A DNA stretch of 64,000 bases. Source: Anniella stebbinsi (lineage: Eukaryota > Chordata > Lepidosauria > Squamata > Anniellidae). The stretch lies in the NCBI GenBank assembly GCA_029215795.1, contig JARDYH010000007.1:76209763-76273762 (forward strand). The letters are read 5' to 3'. Below are positions 57,750-63,700 of the stretch, piece by piece; positions within the stretch are counted from its first letter, which is position 1; each line of letters opens with the position of its first letter. The notes under the pieces are model-generated. The model was given only the letters and a program-made list of their open reading frames with translations, searched no databases and was not told where the DNA came from. The position numbers and the translations under genes were made by a program.

Positions 57750-60700
57750 TCCGTCTCTTTCACAAGATTTCAAGGCATTGCACTGATGCATAGCAAGCAA
57801 TCATCACGTCCTAAGCCTGCCTTTCTCAACATGGTGCTCTCTAACTGCTGTGTACTGCGATTCCCATCAGCCCCAGCAACACAAATCAAGAGATGATGGG
57901 AGTTGTAATCTCAAACACACTGGGGAGCAGTGTCATGAGAACATTAATTCTACTCACAGCAGCCAGTGAGTCTCCTCCAATCTGAAATGGCCACGCCTTC
58001 ACTCTGGCAGGCATCAGCATAGCTCTTCAGTGCTTGGCACAAAACCTCTTGGTTGCCTTTGTAGATATAGAGATCATAGGCACAGTTTTCCACGAAGATG
58101 TTGGGATCGACAAGAGTGTGGCACTGGCTGAACGGGCCGCCCTGTCTCTTGCTGATCCAGCCGCAGAAAGGTTCCGCTTTGTATTTGGTCAGCACATCCC
58201 CGGTGACCTTGCATTCTCCACGACAATCATTCCAGCAGTGCTTGTCTCCGTCCTCCACCTTCCAGCTCTTCCCAAATTCTTCAGGGCTTTGAGCCAAGGA
58301 CCCAGCCGGGGTCTTGAAGTCATCAGCGGGGTTCCCATTGAAGTCACCGCACAAGCCGCAAACGTTCTCAAAGAACGTGCTGGAGATCTTCACCAACAAG
58401 CGGCTGTTCCAGTCATAGGAGATCTTCAGTGAGAAGTCAGTCTCAACGAAGACAGAGGTCCCACTCTGGTAGAGCCGCAATTTCCCCTCATTCAGGGAAA
58501 CAGGTAGCCGAGAGCGCTGATTATTCACCTGGCATGGCAAAAGCAATGGTTAGACAGGCATCACAGCTGCCCTGAGTCAGACTTCCCAACCTGGTGACTG
58601 CTAGATGGTTTGGGTGACAGCTCCCAGATTTCCTGATCATAGGCCATGCTGGCTTTGGCTGATGAGAGTTGAAGTCCAAAGCCTTTGGAAGACACCAGGT
58701 TGGAGAAGGTTGTCCTAAGTCCAGACGCTGGTCCTAGAATCATAGAGTTGGGAAGTGTCCCAAAGACCTTTGCTGCAATCACCTGCTGCAAGACAGGAAT
58801 ACCTATATCCAACCAGCAACCCACCAACCTATGTCATCAGAGCTTGAAAGCAGAACTACTCTTGCATGCAGTTTGGGAGGCACAGTCTTCATAGGACTAT
58901 ACCACTTCAGAATGCAGATAGGGGAGCACATGTTTGAATACTTCCTAATGTGTGTGTTGTTGTTTTAAAGCTTCTATCTCTTTTCATGGAAAACACACAG
59001 GGAAAACATTCTAATCGAGCCATCATTCTGATCTGATACTTTTCTATGGGTATGGAGTTTTCTGATAAAGGGAGCAATCAATTATGCCATTTCCATCATC
59101 CACAGCAGCATCTTGCAAGAATGAGAGATCACAGGAAACTAGGAAGCTGACTTATGCTAGTTCATATTATGTGTCCGTCTCACTCAGCATTTTGTATAAT
59201 GCTGTGTTTCCCATCCTCCTCCTAACTAGTGAAGTTGGAAATGGCACCTGTGCTGCTACTGAGCTATGGTTGGTCCTGCAGACATAGTCCTACAAGTCAG
59301 TCTACACGGCAAATGAAATAATCTCATTCCACTTGTCATGGTGACGATATTGCCTCCGAGTCAATAACATTCCAAATAATGCATGTTTGCAGGGTCAAGT
59401 AAGCTCCAGAGATGGAAATGAATGAGGTACTTCAGCTTAAGATTTCAAACATTTGCTGAAAACAAGCAAAGGTCTTGATAGGGGTGCCAAAAAAGAGAAA
59501 GGGTGGATCTTGAAAGATGCTAAAAAATTAACTTTAAAACATGAATTTAATTCAAACTCATCTCTAGTATGAGCTCAGGTCTCCTGGACACAATCCAATA
59601 CTAAAAGCCACAGATGGGCAGAATATAGATTTAAGTCTAATAATCTGACTGATTTGCATAGGCTGACCATATGAAAAGGAGGACAGGGCTCATGTGACTT
59701 TAACAGTTGTAGAGAAAAGGGAATTTCAGCAAGTGTCATTTGTATGCAATTCGTACCTGGTGAAATTCCCTCTTCATCACAACAGTTAAAGGTGCAGGCA
59801 CTATACTAGAGTGACCCTATACTAAAGAAGGCAGGGCCCCTGCAACTTTAACTGTTGTGATGAAGAGGGGATTTCACCAGGAACTAATTGCATACAAATG
59901 ACACTGGCTGAAAATCCCTTTTCTCTACAACTGTTAAAGTTACATGAGCCCTGTCCTCCTTTTCATATGGTCAGCCTAGATTTGCAGTACTTTGGTAGGA
60001 TATTCTGACTCTCAATAATCCAATAAAGGCAATTAAAATGGCTGTCCCTGTACTAATTGTACATCTCTCAGCCTTAGTGTAAAATATGAATATTTGACTG
60101 AACCTTTGTGCAGCTCTGCTGGTCAGTTTTAGCACTTAGTTAGAACCCCTACTCAGATGAAGATGTATGCATTACTTTAGAGAGCAATCCTATGGACCCT
60201 AGATAGAGTCAGGGTGTGGGGCATAGGATACTTTGGATTCCTGGATCTGAGGTTGAAGTCACTGTTCTGACCTTGGACTCTCTTTTCATCTCCTCCACCT
60301 CTAATCTTGTGGAAATAGTGACGTGGAGAGACTTTCCACAAGATCTACCTCCTCAAATGTTGTGTTAAAGGGACAGTAAAAAAAAATCAGTATGTGTGTA
60401 CTTCTCCTGGGGAATAAAAGTTAGATGTATGAGATGCTGGTTGGGGATTGGTCCTCGGGGTCTCCCTGTTCATTAGAAGAGTCTGAGGTCCAATCCTCAA
60501 AGTCAAGATGCAATGGCACCTCCTGGGAGCCACATGGATAGGATGAAAGATCTGAGGCAGTGGGTGCCAGTTCAGAAGGACCACGGACTGGTTCTGGAAC
60601 CTCCTCAGAGACATGTCCCTGGAAGGTCTATTTTCTGAGAGTTTCCAGCCCTGAGCCATGATACAAACCGGAGGTCTACTCACCTCTGCTCCCCCAAACC

Positions 60701-63700
60701 AACTATAGTTCACCAGCATGTACAACAGCCTACCAGCTGCATGATAAGTCTTTTATTCATGCTGACCTCATTGGACTGCAAAACTGAGGAGGAGGATGCT
60801 GTCAAACATCAGGCAGGCTACAATAGAGGTCTGGGTAGGGGATGTTTGCTGGCAAGTTCTAGAGACATGATCTGGGATGTGGCTTATATAATTAAGAGAA
60901 AGAGATGAGGTTATTCTTACCCTGACTAGGCCATACTCCCTTCTGGCCACAGTTATTTTATAACCATAGACCTGGACCATCACCAACCCAATGTAGGACA
61001 CGTGCAGACTGCCACGGTTCTCGTTTTTGGCTGTGACGTGGAAGGCTGGGAGAGTCGTGTCTGGCCCGCAGTTTTTGACCATGGTGTAGGTGCAGGTGCC
61101 CATGAAATTGTATCGCCGCTTGTCAAAGGTCTGGTAATGAGGGTCGCCCTGCGCCCTGCAGGTGGTGCTAGAACTGGACACACACATTGGCTTGCCATGA
61201 ATCATCTGGCAAGAGTCTTTCTTCTGGCACTGGATGGAACTGCAGGAAGGTTCAGGGCTTCCACCAGCTGGCAAGAAAAGGCAAAGGGTTAGCGTAACAG
61301 TGGGGAGGGGATGAACAGAATGGGGCAGGAAGGGAGATGGGGGAAGGGAGAAAGAGAGGAAGGACACGGCCATGGAGGGAACAGAAACAATCAATGGAGG
61401 GAGGAATAGAAGAGTCTTTCTCTTCTTTTTCTTTCTTTCAGTTTATACTCCAATCCGTGCCACGTTAAGTTACACAACTCTGATTGCAATAATGAAATCA
61501 GATCACCCATATCGTAGGAGCCCTCTCAAACCTTCTCCACATGTAGGCATGAAAAAGAGGGAGAAGACTGTGCTGTTGGTCCCACACATCCTCTGCATGT
61601 TTATAGGGATGGTACGGGTGTCTGGCTGGGGCTCAAAGCTCGGTGAGAAATCACTGGCTCGGCTCCCTGGATGCAATTTCGTGGGCGCCCATGCTTCCCA
61701 GCTCAGAGTGCGCCCAGTTGGGTAAGCACGTGGGCACCCGTGCCCTAGACACCTGTCCCCGCCACTGCCATGAGGGGGTATGAGGAGGAGAGAGAAGCAT
61801 CCTCCCTCACTATTATTTATTTATTTAGTTAAAACATTTCTTAGCTGCCTTTCAGGGCAGAAGCTCTCCCAAGGCAGCTTACAACCGCGTATAAAAGCAA
61901 CCATATATAAAAACTGTATAGACATTAAAAGCAACAAACACATAAAAGTAAATAATCAATTAAAACAATAAAAGCTAACATTAAAAACTAGTAATAAAAC
62001 AGCAAGGGTAGCAGCAGCAAAACAGTATTTAAGAGGAGGCCGTCGTAAAATAAAATAAAAATTTAAGGCCTTCTTAAAAGCCTGTAAGGATGGTGCACAG
62101 CGGATTGTCAGTGGGAGTTTGTTCCACTGGCGGGGGGCCACTGCTGAGAAGGCCCTCTCCTGTGTGGAAAGCTGGCAGTGGTGACAGAGGCCCCAGTCAT
62201 TTTCTGTAAGTGTCTGACACGTGAAACCACTGGGGCCTGTTCTCGTCACCACCGATGCCACCACAGCCAGGATGGAAGGGGGAGAAAGGAAGTGCTTCCC
62301 TCTCCTTTTCCCATCCCTGCTAACACAGCGGTGGTGTTGGTGATGACAGGCCCCTTTTTTTGTTTTAAGTAAGTGTCTGAAATGCTCCAGACTTTATTGC
62401 CAAGTCGGTTCGGGTCACTCCTGTTCCTGTTCGTGACTTGTTTTTCCAGTTTATTCACATGAGGAAAGTGCATTTTTTTTCAAAAGCCATGCATTCTTAA
62501 AAGTGCACATTTTGCAAATGTGAACTCATGTTCTGGAATTCGTGAACATTTTCGGAGAGCGTGTGTTCATGTTCGGGGATGCAAATGGGGAATTTGTGCG
62601 CAATTTGCGAACTGAAATGAAATTCTCATACATCCCTACTAGCGGCTAGATCTTTCTATTGTAACCTTTCTCCAAGGAGCTTGAAACAATCCATAAGCAG
62701 GTTGTCCCCATTTGTTTTTGCAACCACCCTATGAGGTTAGTAAAACTAAGATAGAGTGATCAGCCCAAAGGTCACCCAGTAAGTTTCGTGGCTGAGTAGA
62801 GATTCAAACCCTGTTTTTATCTGCTGTCCTGATGGCACTTAGGGACTAAGCACCTTGAACCCTTTTCTTAATGACCCCATAACTCACCTACTTTGGAGAG
62901 TCCTGCCGAACCGTAGCCATTCCTATCAGCAATGCCAAAACTTAGCACGCCGAAAGCGTTATTCTGATTAAACAGCTCACAGATCCTATCGTCCTTCCCA
63001 AGGTTGTACTCTCTCCAGGAATATTCCGTTCCCAGAATCGGTCTCCAAGAGTTAAAACCCAATGAGCGCTGATCTATGGTGACAGTACTGATGGCAGCGG
63101 TCTTTGCAATGATGTGTGCATAATTCTCAAAGCCCATCCAGCCCTTAACAGAGTAGGATCTGCCATAACTGGACGTGTCAGGGATATTAATGAAGAAGGG
63201 GTCGAATGTCAGATGAGAACGGGTACCACCAGTGCAGAAGAAGAAGACCTGGATGCCAGCATCGGCTGTGATGTAGATGGGATCCAAATGGGTGACTTCC
63301 AGCTGAAGTACTTGCCCAGCCACGAGGTTGTACTTTGTATAGAACCCACCGGTGACCTGGGTGACTGTGGTGGTCTGGGAGGACACTACATATGCAAGGT
63401 CATAATTCCTTTGGAAGGAGAGTGGGGGGACAATGAAGGCCTGGCCCCAGGTAGGCACTGGCAGCAGCTGCTCCATCACATGATTGCAATGGGTATTCTT
63501 ATGGGCACAGGTGTGCCCGCTCAGCACTGCCACGGGCTTCACCGACCTGATGAAAGTTCCAGAGAGATCTTGAAGGCTCTGGAGCTGGATGGCTTCATAA
63601 GGTGAAAGAACAACATCCAGCTTGCTGCCCGCTGGGTAGATGCGCCCCTGAAATGTAACACTACCCTTGAGGTGGATCTCCACTGCTGTGCGTTCTTCCC

